Part shown: one piece after another, positions 1-8,028 of the stretch
Layout of the letters: each line of letters begins with the position of its first letter
Position numbering within the stretch: the stretch's first letter is position 1
Assembly (NCBI GenBank): GCA_021205585.1
Contig: JAJPXI010000130.1
Coordinates: 1-19,604, forward strand
Length of the DNA stretch: 19,604 nt
DNA from: Oscillospiraceae bacterium
GTDB taxonomy: Bacteria > Bacillota > Clostridia > Oscillospirales > Oscillospiraceae
Reading direction: 5' to 3'
The notes under the pieces: model-generated
Seen by the model: only the letters and a program-made list of their open reading frames with translations
Told to the model about the DNA's origin: nothing
The model's database searches: none
Program-made: the position numbers and the translations under genes

Positions 1-364
1 TTCCTTAAAAATGGCTTGTTTTAATAGCCGTCGCAACGGCGTAGATTTCGTATGAGACGCCTTTTGAAGCGTCAACCGCGCTTTTGCGCGGCTCTTGGAC
101 GCTTCAAAAGTTCAGATTAAAATGTCCCATTTTAATCTGAAGAGAGTATGAAATAACAGGGCAAGCCCCGCGCACCGTAAAATGGCATCGCCGCCGCGCG
201 AAAGAGCGAACACCGCCGCAAAAGGGCGGATAAGCCCGCCCGCCGCCCTGGAACGGGCGGCAGCATGGATTCCCGCCGGAGGGAATTTGCCGATTTCGGT
301 TTTATTCAGAATAAGGTTTCCTTACTCTGTATAAAATAATACCATCTTGGAAAGGAGGAAGATT
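1..364. other. Non-coding leader upstream of rpsL with several stem-loops
   Basis: I see no credible gene in these 364 bases. They hold a run of inverted repeats: a small hairpin at 27-40, a nested hairpin at 61-110, a 14-bp perfect palindrome at 111-141, and a GC-rich stem at 242-261 with a six-base loop. The final part (about 300-345) is AT-rich and includes a TATAAA-like -10 at 330-335, but no convincing -35, so I do not call a promoter. In many Firmicutes rpoC, sometimes followed by an L7Ae-like gene, precedes rpsL; if so here, it lies left of the window. Confidence 0.6.
61..141. repeat. Two adjacent REP-like inverted repeats
   Basis: The first stem pairs 61-73 with 98-110 (13 bp, perfect) and encloses a second GC-rich hairpin at 76-91. 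The second pairs 111-124 with 128-141 (14 bp, perfect) around a TCC loop. The two structures abut with no spacer. Neither has the T-tract expected of a simple intrinsic terminator for rightward transcription. They may be a dispersed repetitive extragenic palindrome or a processing or termination structure for the upstream operon. Confidence 0.6.
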
Positions 365-787
365 ATGCCTACGTTTAACCAGCTCGTCCGCAAGGGCCGT
401 GAAAAGGTGACCTACAAGTCCACGTCCCCTGCCATGCAGCATGGCCTGAACACCCTGAAGAACCGGGAAACCGACCTGCCTTCTCCCCAGAAGCGCGGCG
501 TGTGTACCGCCGTTCGTACCGCCACCCCCAAAAAGCCCAACTCCGCACTGCGTAAAATCGCCCGTGTGAAGCTGACCAACGGCTATGAGGTCACGGCGTA
601 TATCCCCGGTGTGGGCCACAATCTGCAGGAGCACTCTGTGGTTATGATTCGCGGCGGCCGTGTCAAAGACCTGCCCGGCGTTCGTTACCACATCATCCGC
701 GGCACCCTGGATGCCCAGGGGGTCACAGGCCGTATGCAGGGCCGCTCCAAGTACGGAGCTAAGCGCCCCAAAGCCGGCAAGAAGTAA
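365..787 (+). CDS. rpsL: 30S ribosomal protein S12
   Basis: Protein S12 (140 residues) sits in the decoding centre of the 30S subunit and helps control tRNA selection accuracy. The sequence opens MPTFNQLVRKGREKV and contains the signature loops PQKRGVC, TPKKPNSALRK (about 55-65) and GGRVKDLPGVRYH. The lysines in the last two loops, where streptomycin-resistance changes occur in other bacteria, read as wild type. Compared with E. coli S12 there is a Firmicutes-type insertion of about 14 residues before PQKRGVC. The ATG at 365 is chosen because a strong AAAGGAGG ribosome binding site lies just upstream; the open frame extends further back but without such a site. It is the first gene of the str group here and is followed by a hairpin and a 176-base gap before rpsG. 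Confidence 0.97.
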   Translation: MPTFNQLVRKGREKVTYKSTSPAMQHGLNTLKNRETDLPSPQKRGVCTAVRTATPKKPNSALRKIARVKLTNGYEVTAYIPGVGHNLQEHSVVMIRGGRVKDLPGVRYHIIRGTLDAQGVTGRMQGRSKYGAKRPKAGKK

Positions 788-867
788 TCCTGAGCAATCC
801 CAGCGCATCGCCTGTTCGGAATGCGTTTCTCCATATATGAGGGGCGTTTTCTTAACCAGGCACAAAG

Positions 868-888
868 GGACAGGCCGGGGGCCTGTCC
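868..888 (+). terminator. Hairpin between rpsL and rpsG (terminator or processing site)
   Basis: Bases 868-876 pair perfectly with 880-888 around a GGG loop, a 9-bp GC-rich stem. No T-tract follows, so it is a weak intrinsic terminator at best; attenuation or an RNA processing site is equally possible. It lies in the 176-base gap between rpsL and rpsG, genes that are usually closely spaced. Confidence 0.4.
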
Positions 889-963
889 GTTACACGGAGA
901 CAAAGTGAATTCACTTGACTTCGAGTACCTATGAAATCATTTTATATGAAGGAGGGAAGCGAA

Positions 964-1434
964 GTGCCCAGAAGAGGAAACGTACCCAAGCGGGAGGTTC
1001 TGCCCGACCCGCTGTATAATTCCGTCTTAGTCACTAAGCTCATCAACAGCATTATGCTTGACGGCAAAAAGGGCGTGGCCCAGAAGGTCGTGTACGGCGC
1101 CTTTGACATTGTCAAAGACAAGACCGGCAAGGATCCCATGGAGGTCTACACCCAGGCGCTGGAAAACATCATGCCGTCCCTGGAGGTCAAGGCCCGCCGC
1201 GTGGGCGGCGCCACCTACCAGGTGCCCGTAGAGGTTCGTCCGGCCCGCCGCCAGACCCTCGGTTTGCGCTGGCTGACCACCTACAGCCGCAAGCGCAGCG
1301 AGAAAACCATGAAGGAGCGTCTGGCAGCCGAGCTGATGGACGCCGCCAACAACACCGGCTCCGCCGTCAAAAAGCGCGAGGATACGCACAAGATGGCTGA
1401 GTCCAACAAGGCCTTTGCCCATTATCGCTGGTAA
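964..1434 (+). CDS. rpsG: 30S ribosomal protein S7
   Basis: Protein S7 (156 residues) nucleates assembly of the 30S head by binding the 3' major domain of 16S rRNA and contacts tRNA at the E site. The family core is clear: an N-terminus beginning PRRGN, the DPLYNSVLVTKLIN stretch, RRVGGATYQVPVEVRPARR in the middle, and the usual ending with HKMAESNKAFAHYRW. The start is the GTG at 964, preceded by AAGGAGGG with good spacing and giving the standard N-terminus; an in-frame ATG at 931 would add 11 uncharacteristic residues and has no ribosome binding site. fusA starts 15 bases after the stop, so rpsG and fusA are probably co-transcribed. Confidence 0.97.
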   Translation: MPRRGNVPKREVLPDPLYNSVLVTKLINSIMLDGKKGVAQKVVYGAFDIVKDKTGKDPMEVYTQALENIMPSLEVKARRVGGATYQVPVEVRPARRQTLGLRWLTTYSRKRSEKTMKERLAAELMDAANNTGSAVKKREDTHKMAESNKAFAHYRW

Positions 1435-1449
1435 GAGAGGAAGCAGAAT

Positions 1450-3552
1450 ATGCCAAGAAAAGTTTCTTTGGAGAATACCAGAAATATCGGCATCATGGCC
1501 CACATCGACGCGGGGAAAACCACCACCACCGAGCGTATCCTGTACTACACCGGTGTGAACTACAAAATCGGTGAGGTGCACGACGGCGCGGCCACCATGG
1601 ACTGGATGGCACAGGAGCAGGAGCGGGGCATCACCATCACCTCCGCCGCCACCACCTGCTACTGGAGCGGCACCAAAAACCAGTTCCCGCAGACCCGCCT
1701 GAACATCATCGACACCCCGGGCCACGTGGACTTCACCGTGGAGGTGGAGCGCTCTCTGCGCGTACTGGACGGCTCCGTCACCGTCATGTGCGCCAAGGGC
1801 GGCGTGGAGCCCCAGTCGGAGACCGTGTGGCGCCAGGCCGACAACTACCATGTCCCCCGCATGATTTACGTCAACAAGATGGACATCATGGGCGCGGATT
1901 TCTTCAACGTGCTGCGGATGATCGACGACAGGCTCAAGTGCAACGCCGTACCCATCCAGCTGCCCATCGGCGCGGAGGACGCCTTTAAGGGCATCATCGA
2001 CCTGGTGGAGATGAAGGCCGACGTGTACTACGACGAGATGGGCAAGGATATGCGCGAGGAGGACATCCCCGCGGATATGCTGGAGCTGGCCCAGGAGTAC
2101 CGCACCAAAATGCTGGACGCCTGCGCCGACATCGACGATGAAATCATGATGCTGGTGCTGGACGAGCAGGACGTGCCCGCCGACATGGTTCGCGCCGCCC
2201 TGCGCCGGGGCACCATCAGCAACGCACTGGTTCCCGTCTGCTGCGGCACCTCTTACAAGAACAAGGGCGTGCAGAAGCTGCTGGACGCCATCGTGGACTT
2301 CATGCCCGCGCCCACCGACATCCCCGCCATCGACGGCGTAAACCCGGAGACCGGGGAGGAGGACTGCCGCCACGCCGACGACGAGGCCCCCTTCTCCGCC
2401 CTGGCCTTCAAGATTATGACCGACCCCTTTGTGGGCCGCCTGTCCTTCATCCGGGTCTACTCCGGCAAACTGGACACCGGCACCAGCGTTCTGAACTCCA
2501 CCAAGGGCCAGAAGGAGCGCATTGGCCGCATTTTGCAGATGCACGCCAACCACCGGGAGGACATCGAAACGGTCTACTCCGGCGACATCGCCGCCGTGGT
2601 GGGCCTGAAGAACTCCACCACCGGCGACACCCTTTGCGACGAGAAGGCCCCCATCATCCTGGAGTCCATGGAGTTCCCGGAGCCGGTCATCCGCGTGGCC
2701 ATCGAGCCCAAGACCAAGGCCGGCCAGGAGAAGATGGGCATCGCCCTGATGAAGCTGGCCGAGGAGGATCCCACCTTTAAGACCTACACCGACGAGGAGA
2801 CCGGCCAGACCATCATCGCCGGCATGGGCGAGCTGCACCTGGAGATTATCGTGGACCGCCTGCTCCGGGAGTACAAGGTGGAGGCCAATGTGGGCGCGCC
2901 CCAGGTGGCCTACAAGGAGACCATCAAGAAGAGCGTGGAGCAGGACACCAAGTATGTCCGCCAGTCCGGCGGCCGGGGCCAGTACGGCCACTGCCGCATC
3001 ACCGTGGAGCCCAACGAGTCCGGCAAGGGCTACGAGTTCGTCAACGCCATCACCGGCGGTGTCATCCCCAAGGAGTATATCCCCGCGGTGGACGCCGGCA
3101 TCCAGGGGGCCATGCAGGCCGGCGTGCTGGCCGGGTATCCCGTGGTGGACGTGAAGGTCACCCTGACCTTCGGCTCCTACCACGAGGTGGACTCTTCCGA
3201 GATGGCCTTCAAGATCGCCGGTTCCATGGCCTTCAAGGAGGCCTGCCGCAAGGCCCAGCCCGTGCTGCTGGAGCCGGTGATGAAGGTTTCGGTCACCGTG
3301 CCCGATGATTACCTGGGCACCGTCATCGGCGATTTGAACAGCCGCCGTGGCCAGATTCAGGGGCAGGAGAACCGCAACGGCGCCACCCAGGTGGACGCCC
3401 TGGTGCCCCTGGCCAGCATGTTCGGCTACGCCACGGATCTGCGCTCCAACACCCAGGGCCGGGGCCAGTACTCCATGGAGCCCCACAGCTATGTGGAGAT
3501 CCCCAAGAGCATCGCCGAAAAAATCATCGCCGGCCGGGCCCACGAGGAGTAA
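1450..3552 (+). CDS. fusA: Elongation factor G
   Basis: EF-G (700 residues) is the GTPase that drives translocation of tRNA and mRNA on the ribosome and helps recycle ribosomes. The G motifs are all visible: AHIDAGKT (17-24), RGITI (59-63), DTPGH (88-92) and NKMD (142-145). The remaining length matches the five-domain EF-G architecture, including the domain IV stretch with RQSGGRGQYGHC and the C-terminal GRGQYSMEP stretch typical of the family. The ATG at 1450 follows GAGAGGAAG and closely follows rpsG. Codon use is strongly GC-biased like its neighbours. A very long open frame on the opposite strand is an artefact of this bias. Confidence 0.98.
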   Translation: MPRKVSLENTRNIGIMAHIDAGKTTTTERILYYTGVNYKIGEVHDGAATMDWMAQEQERGITITSAATTCYWSGTKNQFPQTRLNIIDTPGHVDFTVEVERSLRVLDGSVTVMCAKGGVEPQSETVWRQADNYHVPRMIYVNKMDIMGADFFNVLRMIDDRLKCNAVPIQLPIGAEDAFKGIIDLVEMKADVYYDEMGKDMREEDIPADMLELAQEYRTKMLDACADIDDEIMMLVLDEQDVPADMVRAALRRGTISNALVPVCCGTSYKNKGVQKLLDAIVDFMPAPTDIPAIDGVNPETGEEDCRHADDEAPFSALAFKIMTDPFVGRLSFIRVYSGKLDTGTSVLNSTKGQKERIGRILQMHANHREDIETVYSGDIAAVVGLKNSTTGDTLCDEKAPIILESMEFPEPVIRVAIEPKTKAGQEKMGIALMKLAEEDPTFKTYTDEETGQTIIAGMGELHLEIIVDRLLREYKVEANVGAPQVAYKETIKKSVEQDTKYVRQSGGRGQYGHCRITVEPNESGKGYEFVNAITGGVIPKEYIPAVDAGIQGAMQAGVLAGYPVVDVKVTLTFGSYHEVDSSEMAFKIAGSMAFKEACRKAQPVLLEPVMKVSVTVPDDYLGTVIGDLNSRRGQIQGQENRNGATQVDALVPLASMFGYATDLRSNTQGRGQYSMEPHSYVEIPKSIAEKIIAGRAHEE

Positions 3553-3574
3553 GCCCCCGGAGGGAAAACAACAG

Positions 3575-3603
3575 TTGCATTTTTTCCGCCGATGGGATAC
3601 AAT
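3575..3603 (+). promoter_or_regulatory. Probable tuf promoter
   Basis: TTGCAT at 3575-3580 and TACAAT at 3598-3603 are separated by 17 bases, a good match to the housekeeping sigma factor consensus. The site lies in the 107-base gap between fusA and tuf. It would let tuf be made in excess of the upstream str genes, as is common for EF-Tu. Confidence 0.65.
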
Positions 3604-3659
3604 AAACCCACCAATGGCGGAGCAGGAACACAATATCATTAAAAGGAGTGTTTTACACA

Positions 3660-4862
<1,203 letters not shown>

Positions 4863-4886
4863 TCCACCTTCCCTTTGCATCCCAGG

Positions 4887-4914
4887 CGGGGGCGCGGCCA
4901 AAACCGCGCCCCCG
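4887..4914 (+). terminator. Terminator after tuf
   Basis: An 11-bp GC-rich perfect stem pairs 4887-4897 with 4904-4914 around a CCAAAA loop, 24 bases after the tuf stop. The following sequence is T-rich (TCCTTCGTTT) rather than a pure T-tract. Position and stability make it the likely end of the str operon. Confidence 0.8.
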
Positions 4915-4946
4915 TCCTTCGTTTAATACTGGGACTCTCTAAAAAC

Positions 4947-5175
4947 TAGGGAAGGACTGATTAAATCGACAAGAGCGGATGGCGAGAAATTTTGCGACGA
5001 AAGAAGGCGCAAAAGTGCAGGCATACTGTATGTATGTCAAACTTTTGCAACGCACTTTCGGCGGAAAAGTTCCGCCAGCCGCCGCAGGCGCATTTAATCA
5101 ATACTTCCCTAGGTCTGCGGCATCTGACAAAATCTTTTGCCACCTGCTCTTGCCGATTTAATCAGTCCTTCCCTA
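4947..5175. mobile_element. MITE-like inverted-repeat element
   Basis: A 229-bp non-coding element with long terminal inverted repeats. The outer 30 bases at each end (4947-4976 and 5146-5175) are complementary except for one position, and weaker complementarity continues to about 48 bases on each side (about 42 of 48 pairs). The ends start TAGGGAAGGACTG and close with its complement. A third copy of the terminal motif lies inside at 5092-5112 (inverse orientation to the left end, 2 mismatches in 21), so the element may be composite or nested. The TA at each outer end could be a TA target duplication, but this cannot be told apart from the repeat itself. It encodes no transposase, so it would need one in trans. 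Confidence 0.7.
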
Positions 5176-5211
5176 AAATACAGGCCCGCCGCTCTGGAGG
5201 ACATCCAGCGC

Positions 5212-5300
5212 AGCGCTGATTATATAATAAAACCCCGGAAAATCGAAATTTTCCGGGGTTTCATGTTGCCTTGGTTGCAAAAACTCAAATAATCAGCGCT
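5212..5300. repeat. 11-bp inverted repeat flanking the terminator (possible att region)
   Basis: AGCGCTGATTA at 5212-5222 is the exact reverse complement of 5290-5300, and the two arms bracket the terminator stem. The pair sits where composition changes from host-like to element-like, so it may be related to recombinase arm or core sites. It could also simply extend an RNA or cruciform structure. Confidence 0.4.
5230..5261 (-). terminator. Strong intrinsic terminator at the left end of the element
   Basis: A perfect 14-bp stem pairs 5230-5243 with 5248-5261 around a CGAA loop. On the - strand it is followed by TATTATATAA, an AU-rich tail, so it best serves leftward transcripts, shielding the str operon from the element. 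The + strand tail (CATG...) is poorer. Confidence 0.8.
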
Positions 5301-5342
5301 TGCATAACCCCGAACCCGCAAAAATCAAGGTTTTTTCGCCCG

Positions 5343-5363
5343 TTTGTGTCATGTGCGTGTAAT
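5343..5363 (+). repeat. 21-bp shared motif, left-end copy
   Basis: TTTGTGTCATGTG, one variable base, then GTGTAAT. The same motif (20 of 21 identical) lies on the opposite strand at 14906-14926, upstream of the Mor-like and terS genes. Such long identity between two non-coding sites of the same element suggests a protein-binding, recombination or packaging site, but its function is unknown. Confidence 0.5.
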
Positions 5364-5419
5364 GTTCAAAGTTATCTTAATTTTCCCGATACGTTGAATT
5401 GTTCAACTCTTACAAACCT

Positions 5420-5448
5420 ATTATACACGATATAAGTGCGTTTGTCAC
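5420..5448 (-). promoter_or_regulatory. Leftward promoter near the element's left end
   Basis: On the - strand GTGACA (5443-5448) and TATAAT (5420-5425) are 17 bases apart, matching consensus at 11 of 12 positions. No gene follows before the terminator at 5230-5261, which makes it an orphan promoter. Confidence 0.6.
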
Positions 5449-5554
5449 ATCTTTTTTGCCGCCGTGCGCTTATATAAGCCCCATATAACCGCTTTAGCGG
5501 CTACCCCCGATAACTTTATCAGTCATAAGGTGAAGCCGCCAAATAAGCCGAAAA

Positions 5555-7213
5555 TCAGTGCCGTTTTATTACACACCCCAATATTGCAAAAAGTAAGCAA
5601 AGCACCGCCGCTTGAAATCCTGAAACACCGTTGCTTTCTTCCGTAGTTTCAGAAGGGCTTTCTTCCGAACCAACATTCACGTTCACATTCAGCGTCATTT
5701 CACCCGTTCCGTTTCCGTCCGCATCATCTTTTTCAATAATTATCGTTTGTGTTGTTGGTTCGCCGCTTTCAACCGGAATAACAACCGTTTGAACAGGATC
5801 GCTGCTTTCAGAAGATTGCGCTTCCTGCGTGTAGTAATTATTGACCGTCGATGTATTGTTTGAATCACTGGTTGACGAATACCGCGAATTGTCTGTTGTG
5901 GTGTTCGTTCTGCTGTTGTCGGTTGAACTGTTTGAACTTGTGCTTGTTGTGTCCGTGCTATTGTCTATCGTGGTATTCGTTTCCGTGTTCGTGGTAGTGC
6001 TATTGTCTGTTGTGGTGTTGGTAACGGTGGAAGAAGTGCTTTCCCCGTCCTGCTGCTGATCGCTGCTTTCTGTTTCCCCATTGTCTGAACCTTCCGTTTC
6101 ACTTGAAGAACCGCTTTGATCCTCTGATTCCCCCGAACCCGTTTCATCGCTCGTTTGGGTGTTATCCTCACCCGATTCCCCCGACTGTTCCGGCGTTTCC
6201 GGTTCTTCCGGTTCTGTTGGTGTTTCTTCCCCTTGATTTTCGGTTTCTTCCGGTGTTTCGGTTTCCCCTGAATCCGGTTCTTCCGTCTGCTGATACTCAT
6301 AATCAAGTTTTAACAAAGCGTTTTCGATTGTCGGATCAACATCCGGAATATAAATTTCTTCTTCAAAGTCATAATCGCACACCCAACCATACACGATGAT
6401 ATTATCATCTGCAAATAGTTCATTCAGATATTCAACGCTATCTTGAAGGTTGATTGTTGCACCCTCTTTATTCCCTACATCCGCGCCGCCATTTACCGCC
6501 GTATTCCCATATAATTTCGTGTTGCTGATTGTGAGTGTGCCGCCGTTTGCAATACCCCCGCCAAAATCACCCGCTTCATTTTCAGTTATTACGCAAGATT
6601 CTATATTGCACACCGCACCCGAATAGACGTTAATAGCACCGCCCCCGCCAGCGCAATAACCGCCTTTCATGCTGCATTGTTCAAAGCTAACGGTTGAACC
6701 CGTCCTTATGGCTATATGACCGCCCGCCGTACTATTGTTGGTATCGAATGTACAGTTAGTAAAAGAACCGCTTCCCCCGTTGACCTGAACCGCCCCGCCA
6801 ATCGAATTTGCACCCGAACGGTTTTCAGGATCGCCGCAATTTTGGAAAGTGCAATTTGATATTGTAAAATCACCTTGCAGCGTCAAAAAAGCATAGCTAC
6901 ATTTCATCCCGTTCCCGTCAAAAATTATGTTTTGGAAATCCACTTTAACGCCTTGTGCGGTAGTCAAGCGGGCATCCGTAGCACCCTTTTTAATTGTGAC
7001 CTGTTCATCGGGCATTGTCAATCCGGCTGAAATCGTGATTTCTTCAAGAATAAGTATAATATCCCCTTCATCTGCATTTACAAGCGCCGATTTTAATTGA
7101 TTTGTGGTAGTGACGGAATACACCTGTGAAGCAGCTTCACCCCGTACCCCGAACGCCAATACAAAGCAGACCAACGCCGCCACTATACATAATGCCTTTT
7201 TCTTTCCGTTCAT
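5555..7213 (-). CDS. Secreted, membrane-anchored beta-helix surface protein
   Basis: This 552-residue protein has a signal peptide (basic start MNGKKK, hydrophobic core 8-22, likely cleavage near AASQ at about 28). Residues about 90-260 contain repeated glycine-rich turns (GGAVQV, GGHIAI, GGGAINV, GGGIANGG) separated by short strands with Cys and Asn, the pattern of a right-handed parallel beta-helix as in polymorphic adhesins. Residues about 308-390 are Glu/Pro/Gly rich and very acidic; about 390-470 are Thr/Ser/Asn rich with repeated DNS units, a stalk-like linker. The protein ends in a hydrophobic segment (about 531-548) and a basic KRH tail, with no LPXTG-type motif. The start at 7213 follows AGGAGGT; a start 45 bases earlier lacks such a site. 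A role in adhesion or cell-surface masking is an inference. It stands alone between two terminators, as cargo genes often do. Confidence 0.8.
   Translation of the reverse strand: MNGKKKALCIVAALVCFVLAFGVRGEAASQVYSVTTTNQLKSALVNADEGDIILILEEITISAGLTMPDEQVTIKKGATDARLTTAQGVKVDFQNIIFDGNGMKCSYAFLTLQGDFTISNCTFQNCGDPENRSGANSIGGAVQVNGGSGSFTNCTFDTNNSTAGGHIAIRTGSTVSFEQCSMKGGYCAGGGGAINVYSGAVCNIESCVITENEAGDFGGGIANGGTLTISNTKLYGNTAVNGGADVGNKEGATINLQDSVEYLNELFADDNIIVYGWVCDYDFEEEIYIPDVDPTIENALLKLDYEYQQTEEPDSGETETPEETENQGEETPTEPEEPETPEQSGESGEDNTQTSDETGSGESEDQSGSSSETEGSDNGETESSDQQQDGESTSSTVTNTTTDNSTTTNTETNTTIDNSTDTTSTSSNSSTDNSRTNTTTDNSRYSSTSDSNNTSTVNNYYTQEAQSSESSDPVQTVVIPVESGEPTTQTIIIEKDDADGNGTGEMTLNVNVNVGSEESPSETTEESNGVSGFQAAVLCLLFAILGCVIKRH
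5888..6019. repeat. Imperfect tandem repeats coding the Thr/Asn/Ser stalk
   Basis: An 18-bp unit (5888-5905) recurs exactly at 6002-6019, and a 12-base unit at 5955-5966 recurs 42 bases later at 5997-6008. Both lie inside the beta-helix gene and encode the TTTDNS-type repeats. Repeats of this kind can change in number by slippage or recombination, altering stalk length. Confidence 0.5.
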
Positions 7214-7262
7214 GTTCTGAACCTCCTGAATATAAAAATTTGCCGTCAAATGCGGCAAAATA

Positions 7263-7298
7263 ATTATATCAGGAAGTCATATAACGCCCATATAGCGG
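7263..7298 (-). promoter_or_regulatory. Possible promoter and operator of the beta-helix gene
   Basis: A TATAAT -10 on the - strand at 7263-7268 has no good -35 at normal spacing. Instead the region 7279-7298 carries two TATATG units 11 bases apart (about one helical turn). The same pattern recurs at 5472-5491 (16 of 20 bases identical). An activator-dependent promoter is plausible but not shown. Confidence 0.35.
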
Positions 7299-7345
7299 TT
7301 TTCTTTTCTTCCGTGATAATTTATCCATATTAGACAAAAGAACCC

Positions 7346-7387
7346 GAAAAAACGCCTTTGAAGTTAATTTTTCAAAAGCGTTTTTTC
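7346..7387 (-). terminator. Terminator of the AbrB-domain gene
   Basis: Bases 7346-7362 pair with 7371-7387 (17 positions, one mismatch) around an eight-base loop, starting 3 bases after the gene's stop. The - strand end is a T-run (GTTTTTTC). The symmetric A and T runs could let it work in both directions. Confidence 0.8.
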
Positions 7388-7390
7388 CTG

Positions 7391-7954
7391 TCATTCGCAC
7401 AATTCCGCAAGCCGGGAAAGGGCAATCACGAACCATTGATAATCTTCTTCATCCATCGGTGCCATCGCCCAATGATTAAAATACCGCCATTGTGAATAAA
7501 TCGCATTCCCCAAAAGCTGAATATCAAATTCGTTTATGATCCGTTGCAGCGCTTCATTGTCACCGAACACATTCACACCCGGAAACGCCCTTTTAACGGA
7601 TTCACCACAATCCATAATAAAGCCTAAATCGGAAAGACTTTCCCCCATGAAATCAATATCTTCAAAGAAATATCCCGGAATAGTAGCATGATTTTTATAC
7701 ATTTCCCGCCACACCAAAGCAAAGCGCCGGATTTCCTTTTTATTGGCAAGTGGTACTTGTTTCATCGGCTGCCCGTCCGCACGTTCAAGAATAATCCTCT
7801 TTTCATCAAATGAAAGTGTCATTCCCCTATGCTCCAAAGTAACACCCATTCGATCAAGCCATGTTTTGGGAAGTGATACCTTACAAGTGTAAGAATTCCG
7901 GCTTGCATTGCCCCCGGCTTTACCGTAAATCACATTTATATTTCTTTCTTCCAT
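7391..7954 (-). CDS. AbrB/SpoVT-domain protein with unknown C-terminal domain
   Basis: This 187-residue protein begins with a swapped-hairpin AbrB/MazE-like DNA-binding segment (about residues 8-56, including KVSLPKTWLDRMGV and the strand ending in RIILERA). The remaining 130 residues form a separate, mostly helical domain that I do not recognise, with aromatic stretches such as IYSQWRYFNHWAM. The start follows AAGGGGGT. It is a complete single-gene unit with a consensus promoter and its own terminator, so it should be expressed independently of the element's lytic programme. That is typical of a 'moron'-type lysogenic cargo gene. A role as antitoxin-like regulator, superinfection exclusion factor or host regulator is possible; the sequence does not decide. 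Confidence 0.7.
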   Translation of the reverse strand: MEERNINVIYGKAGGNASRNSYTCKVSLPKTWLDRMGVTLEHRGMTLSFDEKRIILERADGQPMKQVPLANKKEIRRFALVWREMYKNHATIPGYFFEDIDFMGESLSDLGFIMDCGESVKRAFPGVNVFGDNEALQRIINEFDIQLLGNAIYSQWRYFNHWAMAPMDEEDYQWFVIALSRLAELCE

Positions 7955-7986
7955 ATCGGCAACCCCCTTTGAATTTCTTTGAACTC

Positions 7987-8015
7987 ATTATAAACTATTG
8001 GTAACGAATAGTCAA
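7987..8015 (-). promoter_or_regulatory. Strong promoter of the AbrB-domain gene
   Basis: TTGACT (8010-8015) and TATAAT (7987-7992) on the - strand are exactly 17 bases apart, 11 of 12 consensus matches. It lies immediately after the tape measure operon's terminator and 32 bases before the gene start. Confidence 0.85.
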
Positions 8016-8028
8016 GACAAAAAGAAAA

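Larger units (their letters stand above)
5230..5413 (-). ncRNA. Candidate short RNA transcription unit
   Basis: A consensus-like leftward promoter (5420-5448) predicts a start near 5413, and the strong terminator at 5230-5261 would end the transcript about 185 bases later. No ribosome-binding-site-supported open frame lies between; the best is a 19-codon ATG frame without a Shine-Dalgarno sequence. A small regulatory RNA or a decayed gene remnant would both fit. This is inferred from promoter plus terminator only. Confidence 0.35.
5176..5554. other. Non-coding junction between chromosome and integrated element
   Basis: No convincing gene is seen here. Base composition shifts from GC-rich host DNA to more AT-rich DNA within about 5200-5300, so the left border of the integrated element probably falls here. 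The stretch holds an inverted-repeat-flanked terminator (5212-5300), a 21-bp motif shared with the Mor/terS leader (5343-5363), a consensus-like leftward promoter (5420-5448) and an ATATAA-rich repeat (5472-5491). The attachment core cannot be fixed without the right end of the element. Confidence 0.5.

Noticed and set aside
915..948. Promoter for rpsG with TTGACT at 915-920
   Set aside because: No acceptable -10 lies 16-18 bases downstream; candidates are at 9, 20 or 22 bases.
4979..5219. Short + and - strand frames of 60-75 codons across the MITE-like element
   Set aside because: They result from the inverted repeats; no start signal, and both strands read open for the same reason.
5341..5432. 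A + strand frame of about 30 codons ending near 5432 that could be a gene-end remnant
   Set aside because: No start, no upstream continuity beyond a few codons and no recognisable motif.
5176..5554. tRNA gene as integration target at the chromosome-element junction
   Set aside because: No cloverleaf, T-arm consensus or CCA-like end is visible on either strand.
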